64,000 nucleotides of DNA from an uncultured Ruminococcus sp. (GCA_900545345.1 UQYQ01000008.1:23257-87256), one strand, 5' to 3'; counted from the stretch's first letter, positions 25,833-35,086 are shown. Numbers and translations: made by a program. The notes: generated by a model from the sequence alone, not told the origin.

Positions 25833-26147
25833 ATGATGAATATTGGTGAACGCTTATACTATTGGCGAAGCTTGAATCAGCTTAGTATTTATAAACTATC
25901 TAAGCTAAGTGATGTTTCTGAAAATCATATACGAAATCTTGAAAACGGTATAAAACAACCTACAATAAAAATTTTGCAGCAGCTCACAGACAGCTTAGGG
26001 ATTTCATTATCAGAATTCTTTAATGACAATCCTGACCAGAACACATACCTAACCGAAGATGAAAAGCATTTGCTCGATTTATACAGAAAGCTTCCATGCG
26101 ATAAAGCAAATATATTGGTAGAGTTCTATGAGAAAATGTGCAGATAA
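25833..26147 (+). CDS. XRE-family regulator
   Basis: The 104-residue protein has an N-terminal Cro/CI helix-turn-helix (YKLSKLSDVSENHIRNLE) and a C-terminal helical tail (TEDEKHLLDLYRKL) like those of phage-type or SinR-like regulators. The start is uncertain: ATG at 25833 is about 12 nt from TGGAG (25815-25819), and ATGs at 25821 and 25836 are alternatives. It is monocistronic, upstream of yebC. The target is unknown. Confidence 0.75.
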   Translation: MMNIGERLYYWRSLNQLSIYKLSKLSDVSENHIRNLENGIKQPTIKILQQLTDSLGISLSEFFNDNPDQNTYLTEDEKHLLDLYRKLPCDKANILVEFYEKMCR

Positions 26148-26227
26148 AGATTAGGCTGTTATGCTGTATTGTTGACATCTTTTACCCTTTGTGATAAAAT
26201 ATTATACAGTTTAAAATCTAATATAAA

Positions 26228-26252
26228 AAGGAGGAAAGCTCCGAAAAGGAGC
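26228..26252 (+). promoter_or_regulatory. Ribosome site followed by a hairpin before yebC
   Basis: AAGGAGG (26228-26234), then the hairpin GCTCC-GAAAA-GGAGC (26238-26252), then 8 nt to the ATG at 26261. The second GGAG lies in the 3' arm, so stem formation would hide it and bring the first site to normal distance. Confidence 0.4.
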
Positions 26253-26260
26253 AAGTATAT

Positions 26261-26992
26261 ATGTCAGGACATTCAAAGTGGAGTAATATTAAGAGAAAAA
26301 AAGAAGGTAACGACGCAGCAAAGGCAAAGATTTTCACAAAAATAGGAAGAGAAATGATGGTTTGCGTCAAAGAGGGCGGTCCGGACCCTGCAAATAACTC
26401 AAAGCTTCGTGATTTGATTCAAAAGGCTAAGAGTAACAATGTGCCGAATGATAATATTGAAAGAATGATTAAGAAGGCTGCCGGTGAGGGAGACAAAAAC
26501 AACTATGAGACAATGGTCTATGAGGGCTATGGACCAAACGGAGTGGCAGTTATTGTTGAGTGTCTGACGGATAATAAAAACAGAACAGCCGGTGATATAA
26601 GACATTATTTTGATAAATTCGGCGGAAATCTGGGAACAACCGGATGCGTATCATTTATGTTTGAGCAAAAGGGAATAGTCGTCTTAGAAAACAACGGTGC
26701 AGACGAAGATAAGATTATGGAAGATTGTTTGGAATCAGGGGCATCTGACTTTAATATTGATGAAGATATTATTGAAATCACCTGCTCACCTAATGAGGTT
26801 TCGGATGTTAACCATGCAATGACTGATTTAGGCTATAAAGTGCTTTCTGCTGAGGCAGAGCAAATTCCTTCAAATCGTGTTGCGCTGACAGATGAAGATT
26901 CAATAAAGAAAATGAATCTTTTGCTTGAAACGCTCGAAGATAACGACGATGTTCAAGAGGTTTATCACAACTGGGATATGCCTGCTGAGTAG
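26261..26992 (+). CDS. YebC/PmpR family protein (TACO1 homologue)
   Basis: The 243-residue protein begins MSGHSKWSNIKRKK, the invariant YebC N-terminus, followed by the three-domain fold (NVPNDNIERMIKKA; YGPNGVAVIVE). YebC proteins act on translation, helping ribosomes through difficult sequences such as polyproline, and were formerly classed as transcription factors. It is monocistronic and followed by a hairpin terminator. Confidence 0.95.
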   Translation: MSGHSKWSNIKRKKEGNDAAKAKIFTKIGREMMVCVKEGGPDPANNSKLRDLIQKAKSNNVPNDNIERMIKKAAGEGDKNNYETMVYEGYGPNGVAVIVECLTDNKNRTAGDIRHYFDKFGGNLGTTGCVSFMFEQKGIVVLENNGADEDKIMEDCLESGASDFNIDEDIIEITCSPNEVSDVNHAMTDLGYKVLSAEAEQIPSNRVALTDEDSIKKMNLLLETLEDNDDVQEVYHNWDMPAE

Positions 26993-27010
26993 TCTCAATA
27001 AAAGTAATGT

Positions 27011-27052
27011 TGGTCTGTTCTTTATTGATAATGAAGGACAGACCATTTATTT
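27011..27052 (+). terminator. Terminator after yebC
   Basis: TGGTCTGTTCTT pairs with AAGGACAGACCA, one mismatch, followed by a T-rich tract. Confidence 0.75.
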
Positions 27053-27195
27053 TCAGCAAAATTGCTATTAAATTAAGTTTTAAACGACTGTTTTTCATAA
27101 AAAAACGAATAATTTCTTCATAGATATTGCATTTTTTATAAAGTGAGTATATAATAAATATGATACATAATAAAATTGAAAGAGGTAGTTTAAAG

Positions 27196-28269
27196 ATGCT
27201 AGATATTAAGTATGAGCTTACAGATAAGCTTAAAGACAAGCCGACAGATGAATCTAAGCTTGGATTCGGTCACATATTTACAGACCATATGTTTGTTATG
27301 AATTATGACACAGGCAAGGGTTGGCATGATGCCAGAATAGTACCGTTTGGTGATATTTCACTTTCACCTGCTGCAATGTGCCTTCACTATGGTCAGGAGA
27401 TTTTTGAAGGTCTTAAAGCTTACAGAACTAAGGATGGTTCTATTCAGCTGTTCAGACCTGATGAAAACTTTAAGAGAATGAATGTTTCTAATGAGAGAAT
27501 GGTTATTCCTCAGGTAAATGAACAGGATTGTCTTGACGGCTTGATGGCATTGTTAAAGGTTGAAAAAGATTGGGTTCCTCATTCAGAAGGTTCAGCATTA
27601 TACATAAGACCGTTTATTTTTGCAACAGACCCTTATGTAGGCGTTCGTCCTGCTGACCACTATATGTTTATGATTATACTTTCTCCGTCAGGTGCTTATT
27701 ATTCAACAGGGCTTAATCCGGTTAAAATTTATGTTGAGAATAAGTATGTAAGAGCCGTAAGAGGCGGAACAGGCTTTGCTAAAACTGCTGCTAACTATGC
27801 TATTTCACTAAAGGGTCAGGACGAGGCACATAAGCAGGATTATGAGCAGGTTCTATGGCTTGACGGTGTTGAGCAGAAGTATGTTGAAGAAGTAGGTTCT
27901 ATGAATATCTTCTTTGTAATTGACGGAAAAATCGTTACACCTGCACTTACAGGTTCTGTTCTTCCGGGTATAACCAGAAAGTCGGCTATTGAAGTTTGCA
28001 GAAGCAAGGGTTATGAGGTTGAAGAGAGAAAGATTTCTATTGAAGAGATTGCTCAGGCTTATGACGAAGGCAAGCTTGACGAAGTGTTCGGAACAGGTAC
28101 TGCCGCTGTTATATCTCCTGTAGGACATTTAAAATGGAATGACAAGATTATGACAATAAATGATAACAAAATCGGACCTGTATCACAAATGCTTTATGAT
28201 ACAATGACAGGTATTCAGTGGGGAACTATTCCTGATGAATTCGGCTGGATTTTCCCTGTTGAAGATTAA
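27196..28269 (+). CDS. ilvE: Branched-chain amino acid aminotransferase
   Basis: The 357-residue class IV PLP aminotransferase interconverts Val, Leu, Ile and their 2-oxo acids. PLP-lysine lies in GGTGFAKTAANYA. Substrate/PLP-loop motifs YEQVLWLDG, EEVGSMNIF and GSVLPGITR match the long (group II, eukaryote-like) BCAT subfamily. AGAGG before the ATG at 27196 sets the start; an in-frame ATG at 27160 lacks a site. It is monocistronic with a terminator. Confidence 0.95.
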   Translation: MLDIKYELTDKLKDKPTDESKLGFGHIFTDHMFVMNYDTGKGWHDARIVPFGDISLSPAAMCLHYGQEIFEGLKAYRTKDGSIQLFRPDENFKRMNVSNERMVIPQVNEQDCLDGLMALLKVEKDWVPHSEGSALYIRPFIFATDPYVGVRPADHYMFMIILSPSGAYYSTGLNPVKIYVENKYVRAVRGGTGFAKTAANYAISLKGQDEAHKQDYEQVLWLDGVEQKYVEEVGSMNIFFVIDGKIVTPALTGSVLPGITRKSAIEVCRSKGYEVEERKISIEEIAQAYDEGKLDEVFGTGTAAVISPVGHLKWNDKIMTINDNKIGPVSQMLYDTMTGIQWGTIPDEFGWIFPVED

Positions 28270-28289
28270 TAAAATTTAACAGTAAAAGA

Positions 28290-28318
28290 AAAAGCGTTCA
28301 GTCTTATGAACGCTTTTA
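28290..28318. terminator. Terminator after ilvE
   Basis: AAAAGCGTTCA and TGAACGCTTTT form a stem around a short loop, A/T flanked on both sides. Confidence 0.85.
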
Positions 28319-28362
28319 ATTTATTATTTTGCTTTAAAGATTTCCTTAAAAATACAAGATTT

Positions 28363-29379
28363 TTAACTGTTTTGTTCATCAAAGTATGTACTTTTAACGG
28401 CTTCTATTTCAGAATCAGCAGCTGTATCGATATTATTTAAATTAGCGGCAGATTCTTCAAATATTTCGCTGTATGGAATTATAATGTTAATCGCCTGCTT
28501 ATGATTTACTATATTCATTTCAGTATATGAACCGCCGTTTTCACCGTCAACAGTCCATGCTATCTTTTCTTCAGAAGTAATTTTTAAGTTTGCGGTTTTG
28601 AATTTATAGAAATATTTAGCGTTGAGATGGGTGTTTTTAGTGGTGTTTGCAGCCAGCAGGTTGGTTATCATAGCACTCCATTCAATAGGGTTGCTTGGTT
28701 TTCTGACTAAAGTAACTTCAAAAAGCCCGTCATCGAAAAGTACACCTTTTTTCTTTAGATTTAAAATACCTCCGACTGATATGGTGTTTGTAATCATTCC
28801 GAGTATAAATGTGTCTTCTATTGTATTGCCGTCGTATTCGATTTTGAGCTTATATGAATTTATTTTTCCCAGGCTTTTAGCACCTTCTAATACATAAGCC
28901 AAATGTCCGAATATATTCTTGAATGTCTGAGGGGTTTCATATGAAACAGCTGTGAATGCTCCGAAAGCGGCGACATAGCAGAAATGTCTGTCATTCAGCG
29001 AACCCACATCATAAGCGAATGGTGTCCCATGAATAACATTTTCGGCTGCACGGACCATGTTTCTGGGAATTTTAAGACTGTTTGCAAAGTCATTGGTTGA
29101 TCCGGCCGGTATATAACCTAAATTAGGTCGGTTTTCACATTTCATAAGGCCGGTTATAGATTCGGATAATGTGCCGTCACCGCCTGAACAGACAATAAGG
29201 TCATAACCTTCATCATTACTTTTTTCTATTACCTTTAAAGCATCGCCTTTTTTTTGAGTAGGATAGGCAGTAACAAAATAATTATCCTTTGTGAAAATGT
29301 CTATTACATCAGAAAGGCATGGCTTTAGCAAAGCTCTTCCCGCGTTTGGATTATATACAAAAAGTAATTTCTTTTTCAT
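28363..29379 (-). CDS. Diacylglycerol/lipid kinase family protein
   Basis: The 338-residue cytosolic DAGK-catalytic-domain protein (YegS/DgkB class) phosphorylates a lipid, probably diacylglycerol recycled from envelope polymer synthesis. An N-terminal nucleotide domain has VYNPNAGR and the hallmark CSGGDGTLSE; a C-terminal beta-sandwich has VDGENGG. AAGGATAA precedes the ATG. It is divergent from the HAD gene at 29564. The last 40 residues are acidic and probably disordered. Confidence 0.9.
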   Translation of the reverse strand: MKKKLLFVYNPNAGRALLKPCLSDVIDIFTKDNYFVTAYPTQKKGDALKVIEKSNDEGYDLIVCSGGDGTLSESITGLMKCENRPNLGYIPAGSTNDFANSLKIPRNMVRAAENVIHGTPFAYDVGSLNDRHFCYVAAFGAFTAVSYETPQTFKNIFGHLAYVLEGAKSLGKINSYKLKIEYDGNTIEDTFILGMITNTISVGGILNLKKKGVLFDDGLFEVTLVRKPSNPIEWSAMITNLLAANTTKNTHLNAKYFYKFKTANLKITSEEKIAWTVDGENGGSYTEMNIVNHKQAINIIIPYSEIFEESAANLNNIDTAADSEIEAVKSTYFDEQNS

Positions 29380-29563
29380 ATTTTTATCCTTTCTTATGAT
29401 TTTTAAAGTTCAAAAATCACAACAATATATTAATATTTTATCTTATATGTTATTAAAAGTCAACACTTTGGTATTGTTCAGGCTTTACTTCGGGTCTTTT
29501 TTATGTTATCATTCTAAAAAGCACAGGGCTTTCTGTCAGAAAGCCGAAAGGACGATTAGTAAC

Positions 29564-30229
29564 ATGAATTTAGATGATTTTCAAGGATATATTTTTGACC
29601 TTGACGGAACGCTTATTGACTCTTCTCATGCATGGAAAAGGGTTGACGATATTTTTCTCTCGTCTTATGGGATTGAAACACCTGATGATTATGATAAGGA
29701 AATAGCAGGCATGGGATTTGAGCTTGCTGCACAATATACTATTGACAGGTTTAGCTTAGAGAAAACTGTGAATGAAGTTATGGACGAGTGGAATAATATT
29801 GTTAAGGATATTTATGCAACTGAAGTTTTTCTTTTTGACGGTGTAAAAGAGTATTTAAGGTATTTAAAAAATAAAGGCAAAAAACTGGGGATTGCAACAG
29901 TAAATAATCTTGATTTGACTGAATCGGTGTTAAACAATAACGGTGTACTTGACTTATTTGACAACATTACTACATCGGCTGAGGTTTCAAGACCTAAGGG
30001 CTTTCCAGATATTTATTTGAAGTCATCAGAGAAGCTTAGAATTCCTGTTTCAAAATGTGTTGTTTTTGAGGATATACTTCAGGGAATCAAGGGTGCAAAT
30101 GACGGAGGATTTAAAACCGTCGCTGTTATGTGCAAAAAGGAAGTACATTACCGTAACGAAATTCTGTCACTTTGCGATAAATATATTTCAAGCTATTCAG
30201 AGTTGCTTGATTCTTTAATCTTGTGTTAA
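29564..30229 (+). CDS. HAD-superfamily phosphatase (beta-phosphoglucomutase-like)
   Basis: The 221-residue enzyme has the HAD nucleophile motif FDLDGTLIDSS near residue 10, a helical cap, motif II TVNN, motif III Lys in SRPKGFPDIY and motif IV VFEDILQGIKG. It hydrolyses or isomerises small sugar phosphates; the substrate is unknown. The start at 29564 follows GAAAGGA; a long in-frame extension from 29291 overlaps the divergent kinase gene and is rejected. A thioesterase gene follows 16 nt downstream. Confidence 0.88.
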   Translation: MNLDDFQGYIFDLDGTLIDSSHAWKRVDDIFLSSYGIETPDDYDKEIAGMGFELAAQYTIDRFSLEKTVNEVMDEWNNIVKDIYATEVFLFDGVKEYLRYLKNKGKKLGIATVNNLDLTESVLNNNGVLDLFDNITTSAEVSRPKGFPDIYLKSSEKLRIPVSKCVVFEDILQGIKGANDGGFKTVAVMCKKEVHYRNEILSLCDKYISSYSELLDSLILC

Positions 30230-30245
30230 TAAAAGGTGATTTGAT

Positions 30246-30647
30246 ATGAAAGAAATAATTATCGGTAAAGAGTATAAGGTGGAGCGTGTTGTAAATGAGA
30301 ACATGCTTGCGTCAGTGGTTGGAAGCGGACAGGCAAATGTTTTAGCAACGCCTATGATGATTGCTTTGATGGAAAATGCAGCGTTTTGCTGTCTTAATGA
30401 ATTTTTAGAAGATGAAAAGGACGAAACTTCTGTCGGAACTTTTATTTCAGCTTCGCATATTGCTTCTACACCTTTGAATATGAAGGTTTATGCTGTGGCT
30501 AAGATAGTTAAAGCTGACGGAAGAAAAGTCGATTTTGAGATTGAAGCCTATGATGAATGTGGTCTGATAGGAGAGGCAGAACATTCAAGAGTGGTTGTAT
30601 TCAGCAAGAGATTTCAGGAAAAATGCAATGAAAAGTTAAAGATATAG
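30246..30647 (+). CDS. Hot-dog thioesterase, FlK-like
   Basis: The 133-residue hot-dog fold protein resembles fluoroacetyl-CoA thioesterase-like proteins. The catalytic triad candidates are Thr in ATPMMIALMENAA, Glu in the same helix, and His in SASHIAST. It is expected to hydrolyse a short acyl-CoA, although no fluorinated substrate is implied. It is co-transcribed with the HAD gene and AGGTGAT precedes the ATG. Confidence 0.85.
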   Translation: MKEIIIGKEYKVERVVNENMLASVVGSGQANVLATPMMIALMENAAFCCLNEFLEDEKDETSVGTFISASHIASTPLNMKVYAVAKIVKADGRKVDFEIEAYDECGLIGEAEHSRVVVFSKRFQEKCNEKLKI

Positions 30648-30691
30648 TTTAAGATATATGATAAAATGATTTATGAATCTGTATTTTGATA

Positions 30692-30697
30692 TATAAT
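30692..30697 (+). promoter_or_regulatory. Likely -10 box for the MFS leader transcript
   Basis: TATAAT (30692-30697) with a weak TTTATG 16 bp upstream. Transcription would begin close to the leader-peptide ribosome site. Confidence 0.45.
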
Positions 30698-30716
30698 AAA
30701 GAAAGAGGGGAATTTT

Positions 30717-30755
30717 ATGATTCTTTGCATAATCACAGCTCCATACAAGGTCTAA
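30717..30755 (+). CDS. 12-residue leader peptide MILCIITAPYKV of the MFS attenuator
   Basis: A short frame ATG...TAA is preceded by AGAGGGG (30704-30710) at optimal spacing. Its last codons (Pro, Tyr, Lys, Val) form the 5' arm of two mutually exclusive stems. This is the layout of drug-sensing leader peptides in which a stalled ribosome switches the downstream RNA fold. It is too short to detect by homology; the evidence is architecture only. Confidence 0.65.
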   Translation: MILCIITAPYKV

Positions 30756-30813
30756 AGATACGGATTTGTATGGAGAAAATTAAATAGATTCCGTATATAG
30801 ACCTTGCATTTTT
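30739..30813 (+). promoter_or_regulatory. Transcription attenuator controlling the MFS exporter
   Basis: The terminator stem pairs CAAGGTCTAAAGATACGGA (30746-30764) with TCCGTATATAGACCTTG (30790-30806), followed by CATTTTT. The competing stem pairs CTCCATACAA (30739-30748) with TTGTATGGAG (30766-30775), a perfect 10 bp. The two cannot coexist. Stalling in the leader ORF would change which one forms and hence read-through into the exporter gene. Confidence 0.75.
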
Positions 30814-30845
30814 AATTTAAATAAATTAAAAAGGAGCTTGGTCTT

Positions 30846-32129
30846 ATGAAAACTATATTTAAAGAATTAAAATCTTTTTTGGCACTATGGCTTACGCAGT
30901 CTTTTTCAGCATTGGGAAGCTCTATGACAGGTTTTGCACTTGTTATTTGGGCATACCAAAAAAGCGGTTCGGCACTTACAACATCACTTTTGGGTGTTTC
31001 TTCATATGCACCATATATTCTGGTTAGTATTTTTGCAGGAGCATTAAGCGATAAGTGGAACAAGAAGGTTACCATGCTTGTCAGCGATAGCTTTGCAGCA
31101 CTATGTACAATTATTGTTCTCATTATGCTGAAAACTGACAGTCTGGAAATATGGCATCTATATATAATAAATGTATTTAGCGGTTTGATGAACAGCGTTC
31201 AGCAGCCTGCTTCAGATGTGTCGGTAACATTGCTTACGCCTAAAAAGTACTATCAGAAAGTCAGCGGAATGAAATCGTTTTCCAATTCAGTTGTGAGTTT
31301 GCTTACACCTGTTTTAGCAACTTCGGTACTCACGATTTTCGGTTTGCAGACGGTGATAGTATTTGATTTAGTAACATTTATTGCAGCGTTTTTAACCCTG
31401 CTTTTGTTTATAAGAATTCCTGAAACTAATATAACAAAAGATATTAAGGAAACTGTTTTTTCTTCTGCCAAAAGTGGATTGCGGTATTTGAAAAACAACA
31501 GAGGTATTCTTGATTTAATACTTTTTTTAGCTGCGATAAATTTGATTGCATCAATCTATGAAGCGGCTTTGCCTGCCAGAATTATTTCCGCCAAAAGCGG
31601 TGGAGAGAATATTCTAGGATTGGTCAACACTTGTGCAGGGTTTGCTATGCTTGCGGGCAGTGTTATTGTATCTTTTATGCCAACACCGAAAAGCCGTGTT
31701 AAATCTATTTTCAACGCTTTGCTTTTTTCTATGAGTACAGAGAACTTTCTGCTTGCATTCGGGAACACATCTCTCGCTTGGTGTATAGGAGCAGTGTTAG
31801 GTTGGCTTAGTATTCCGGTTTTAAATGCAAATATGGATGTGATTTTCAGAGAAAAAATCCCTGTCGAAATTCAGGGCAGAGTTTATTCGGTAAGAAATAC
31901 ATTGCAGTTTTTTACTATTCCGATTGGCTATTTGTTAGGCGGAGTACTTGTCGATAAGGTTTTTGTTCCATTAGCTGAATCTTTATCTGAAACCAGTATT
32001 CTGTCAAGCATTTTCGGAAATGAAAAAGCCTCAGGTGCAGCTATGCTTTATAGTATAATTGCGGTAATAGGAGTTGCAGTTTGTTTGGTATTCAGAACTG
32101 ATAAGCATATTTGGAAATTAGAGAAATAA
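30846..32129 (+). CDS. MFS drug/macrolide-type exporter
   Basis: The 427-residue, 12-helix major facilitator protein resembles the MefA/enterobactin-exporter-like group: N-terminal FLALWLTQSFSALGSSMTGFA, loop-2/3 motif GALSDKWNKK, and central LRYLKNNRGI before the second half. It probably expels an antibiotic by proton antiport. AAAAGGAG precedes the ATG. A leader peptide and attenuator (30717-30813) lie directly upstream, which supports an inducible resistance role. The substrate is unknown; a ribosome-targeting drug is the natural inference from the leader. Confidence 0.88.
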   Translation: MKTIFKELKSFLALWLTQSFSALGSSMTGFALVIWAYQKSGSALTTSLLGVSSYAPYILVSIFAGALSDKWNKKVTMLVSDSFAALCTIIVLIMLKTDSLEIWHLYIINVFSGLMNSVQQPASDVSVTLLTPKKYYQKVSGMKSFSNSVVSLLTPVLATSVLTIFGLQTVIVFDLVTFIAAFLTLLLFIRIPETNITKDIKETVFSSAKSGLRYLKNNRGILDLILFLAAINLIASIYEAALPARIISAKSGGENILGLVNTCAGFAMLAGSVIVSFMPTPKSRVKSIFNALLFSMSTENFLLAFGNTSLAWCIGAVLGWLSIPVLNANMDVIFREKIPVEIQGRVYSVRNTLQFFTIPIGYLLGGVLVDKVFVPLAESLSETSILSSIFGNEKASGAAMLYSIIAVIGVAVCLVFRTDKHIWKLEK

Positions 32130-32145
32130 ATTTTTTATAATTAAT

Positions 32146-32190
32146 AAGGTGCATAACGCTTAAAACTTGGCGTTGTGCACCTTGGTTTTT
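32146..32190. terminator. Bidirectional terminator between MFS and histidine kinase genes
   Basis: AAGGTGCATAACGC (32146-32159) pairs with GCGTTGTGCACCTT (32170-32183), followed by GGTTTTT. Confidence 0.85.
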
Positions 32191-32191
32191 A

Positions 32192-33091
32192 TTAAGAGTT
32201 TTGTTCGGGGAAAATTACATGAATACTTATTATAGTGTTTTCAAACTTTGCTGTAATGCTGCCGTTCATTTGTTCAGTCAGAGCTTTTGCAATAGATAAC
32301 CCCAAGCCTGTTGATTTTTTTGCTGTATCTACTGTATAGAAACGGTCGAACAGTTTTCCTACCTGTATTTCATCAAGCTTTGACGCACTGTTTGAAAAAA
32401 CGATTTCTCCGCTTTGATAAAGAGTTACACTTAAATCTCCGTCGCTGTATTTAATTGCATTGCTTATAATGTTTCCGAAAATTCGGGATAATGCGTTTTT
32501 ATTAAGATTGCGTTTTATTTTTTTATCGGGAATTGAGATTTCAGGCGTAATCATATGACTTTTTAAATCAGCATAAAAGCCTAATATGCTTTCTTCTAAA
32601 ACACTGTTTAGCACAACGCTTTCATAAGAAGTGTTGTTAGATACAGATACAAAAACAGAATAACGGAAAAGCTCTTCTGTCAGCTGTTTTAAAATCTCGG
32701 TACGATTTTTTATTATATTAAGATATCTTTTTACTTCTTCTGACTTTTCTTCACTTTCAAGCAAATCCAGATAACCGCAGATTGCAGTCAGCGGTGTTCG
32801 CAAATCATGGGAAATATTAGTGACAGCTTCTTTAAGTTCAAAGTCACCCTGCTGAAAGTGGTGCCGTTCTTTTCTGAGTTCACGAAGCTGTGTGTTAATG
32901 CTTTCGGCAAGTTTTTTTATTTGACGGTCATGGCTTGAAACATCAATAAGAGTGTTAGTATCGGTTTTTATCCTGTATGAAAATTCTTTTTCGATTTCTC
33001 TGATTGATTTTCTGAGAAGATATACTTTTAGAATTAACAGAAAAATAATCAGTATAAGAATGCCTATTAAAACCGATAAAAAGATTTCCAT
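32192..33091 (-). CDS. Sensor histidine kinase
   Basis: The 299-residue kinase has a single N-terminal membrane helix (about 3-25), a HAMP-like linker, DHp domain with phospho-acceptor His in NISHDLRTP, and an ATPase domain with N-box NIISNAIKYS and TGLGLSIAKAL. There is no extracytoplasmic sensor domain, the intramembrane-sensing style linked with antimicrobial-peptide ABC exporters. It is downstream of the ABC permease and ATPase and, further upstream, an OmpR-type response regulator. GGAG precedes the ATG at 33091. Confidence 0.9.
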   Translation of the reverse strand: MEIFLSVLIGILILIIFLLILKVYLLRKSIREIEKEFSYRIKTDTNTLIDVSSHDRQIKKLAESINTQLRELRKERHHFQQGDFELKEAVTNISHDLRTPLTAICGYLDLLESEEKSEEVKRYLNIIKNRTEILKQLTEELFRYSVFVSVSNNTSYESVVLNSVLEESILGFYADLKSHMITPEISIPDKKIKRNLNKNALSRIFGNIISNAIKYSDGDLSVTLYQSGEIVFSNSASKLDEIQVGKLFDRFYTVDTAKKSTGLGLSIAKALTEQMNGSITAKFENTIISIHVIFPEQNS

Positions 33092-33210
33092 AATAATCTC
33101 CGTTCTTTTAGAAATTAGAGGCAAGAAGCACAATATAAGAAAGTAAGCCCGCCGTTGTACAAACTATTACATTAATAAAATTAAAGGCAGAATGACGCAG
33201 CATCACATTG

Positions 33211-34149
33211 CTATTTTATATTTTTCTTTTGGAATACAAAAAGTCCTATTGCGGTTGTTATAACAATATTAATTGATGAATATAGAACCAAAGTCCAAAG
33301 ATGTGATTCTTTTTCTTCAATCATGTTCAATATATTTTCATCTGCGGAAATATCAGTGTTTAAAGTTTGATTCTCACTTTTATCATCTTCTTCAACATTC
33401 AATGCTGAATTTTGGTAAAATTTAATCGACTGGCTGGTCGGAAGAAAATCGTTGAGGAAAATATAAACCTTTCGCTTTGTTCCGCCTACATAATACGAGT
33501 TTGGTTCTGATATAACTTTTTCCACTCCATCGGTTATTTCGGAATAAACGAAATTTTTCGGCTGATTTAATCTGTCACTTATTATAGCAGATCCAAACAT
33601 TAAAACGAATATTGATGTTATACTTATAATAGCCATTATGGCTTTGCTTTGTATAATCATGCTTAGCATTGTACAAACAGAACAGAAAGCTATTACCATA
33701 ACAAGGCTTGCGGCAATTATTTTTAACACAAGCGAGATTTCCATGTCTATTTTGTCGCAAAGAGGTATACCTACGGCACAGACAGAGCCTAAATAGCAAA
33801 GACACATAAACAAAGCAGCGGCTATATTGGTAATCAGATTTGAAAAGTAAATAGACGCTCTGGTTTTTCCGACAATTAATTTGTTCCGTATAGTGCCGTC
33901 ACTGTATTCAGTACCTAAGAACAGACTTATAAATATAGCACATAATACGCCGATAGCGAGTGAGTATCCGAATAAGACATTGTCAAACGGATTTGTAAAT
34001 TCATAATCTGTGAATTCCCGAAACCTGATTTCATCCATATAGTTTGATATAGGAAGAAAAGCACCGAAGCCTATCATAGCAATGACGCCAAGCCAGAAGA
34101 CTTTACTTTTCCTTAGCCGTGTGAAGTTTGCCGATAATAATCTATTCAT
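33211..34149 (-). CDS. ABC-2 type permease of a drug/lantibiotic-type exporter
   Basis: The 312-residue membrane protein has six predicted helices, with an N-terminal MNRLLSANFTRLRKSKVFWL and a large extracytoplasmic loop between helices 5 and 6 (about 200-285). This matches ABC-2 permeases paired with BcrA-type ATPases. The ATG at 34149 overlaps the ATPase stop and has GGAGGTG 6 nt upstream; the in-frame GTG at 34158 is a poorer start. It probably exports or confers immunity to a cell-envelope antibiotic. Confidence 0.87.
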   Translation of the reverse strand: MNRLLSANFTRLRKSKVFWLGVIAMIGFGAFLPISNYMDEIRFREFTDYEFTNPFDNVLFGYSLAIGVLCAIFISLFLGTEYSDGTIRNKLIVGKTRASIYFSNLITNIAAALFMCLCYLGSVCAVGIPLCDKIDMEISLVLKIIAASLVMVIAFCSVCTMLSMIIQSKAIMAIISITSIFVLMFGSAIISDRLNQPKNFVYSEITDGVEKVISEPNSYYVGGTKRKVYIFLNDFLPTSQSIKFYQNSALNVEEDDKSENQTLNTDISADENILNMIEEKESHLWTLVLYSSINIVITTAIGLFVFQKKNIK

Positions 34150-35056
34150 GACTGTCACCTCCGACCAAGTTTACATAATAGCTCTCTAAGCTTTCATCGC
34201 GTTCCTGAATAGACAGAAGCTCACAGCTTTCTTTTGCAAGAGCCAGAGTCAGCTTTGTGATATTAACCTTAGCGAATATATCTGCCTGAGTTTCCGAAAG
34301 AATACTGTATTCAATATTTGTTCCGTCAAGAACTCTTGCTAAAGCTTTAACATCGGTTACTTCGACACGCACGCATTTTCTGCATGCTTCTTCAAGCTCT
34401 TCGGCACTGATTTCTTTTACCATATGACCGTTGTCTATAAATCCGTAATGTGTTGCAAGCCGTGACAGCTCGTCTAAGATGTGACTGGATATCAGCACGG
34501 TGATTTGTCTTTTTCGGTTAAGCTTCAAAATCAGCTCACGCATTTCGATAATACCCTGAGGGTCAAGCCCGTTGATTGGCTCGTCCAGAACAAGAAAATC
34601 AGGGTCACCTGCCAGAGCAATTGCAATACCGAGTCGCTGACGCATACCGAGTGAAAAGTTTTTAGCTTTCTTTTTGCCCGTGTTTTCAAGTCCTACAAGC
34701 TTTAAAAGCTCAGGTATTGAGTCAAATGAGGGAATTCCGAGAATTCGGTATTGCTCTTTTAAGTTGTCGTATGCAGTCATGTTAAGATAAATTGAAGGTG
34801 TTTCTACCACAGCACCCATTCTTCTTCTTGACCTTATAATACTTTTTTTCTTATTGTTTTCTCCGTACAGGGAATAACTGCCCGATGTAGGCTCCTGAAG
34901 TCCGCATATAAGTCGGATTAATGTTGTTTTGCCGGCACCGTTTTTTCCAACGAAGCCGTAAATTGCTCCTTTCGGAACATGCATGGAAAGTCCGTTTAGT
35001 GCTTTGAAGTTTTTATATTGTTTGCTCAAAGCATCTGTTGTCAGAACATAGTCCAA
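34142..35056 (-). CDS. ABC transporter ATPase (BcrA-like)
   Basis: The 304-residue ATPase has Walker A GKNGAGKTT, signature FSLGMRQRLG, Walker B FLVLDEPINGLD and a C-terminal accessory domain. It energises the overlapping permease. The gene is preceded by a TATAAT -10 (35087-35092) with four direct repeats immediately upstream, so the transporter is probably induced by the response regulator encoded at 35298-35966. Alternative role: lantibiotic self-protection; no biosynthetic genes are present. Confidence 0.92.
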   Translation of the reverse strand: MDYVLTTDALSKQYKNFKALNGLSMHVPKGAIYGFVGKNGAGKTTLIRLICGLQEPTSGSYSLYGENNKKKSIIRSRRRMGAVVETPSIYLNMTAYDNLKEQYRILGIPSFDSIPELLKLVGLENTGKKKAKNFSLGMRQRLGIAIALAGDPDFLVLDEPINGLDPQGIIEMRELILKLNRKRQITVLISSHILDELSRLATHYGFIDNGHMVKEISAEELEEACRKCVRVEVTDVKALARVLDGTNIEYSILSETQADIFAKVNITKLTLALAKESCELLSIQERDESLESYYVNLVGGDSHE

Positions 35057-35086
35057 AATTTCAGCCTCCTTTTATTTGATACTGGC

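Noticed and set aside
29291..29563. N-terminal extension of the HAD phosphatase
   Set aside because: It overlaps the divergent lipid-kinase gene and shows no HAD similarity; the domain begins at 29564.
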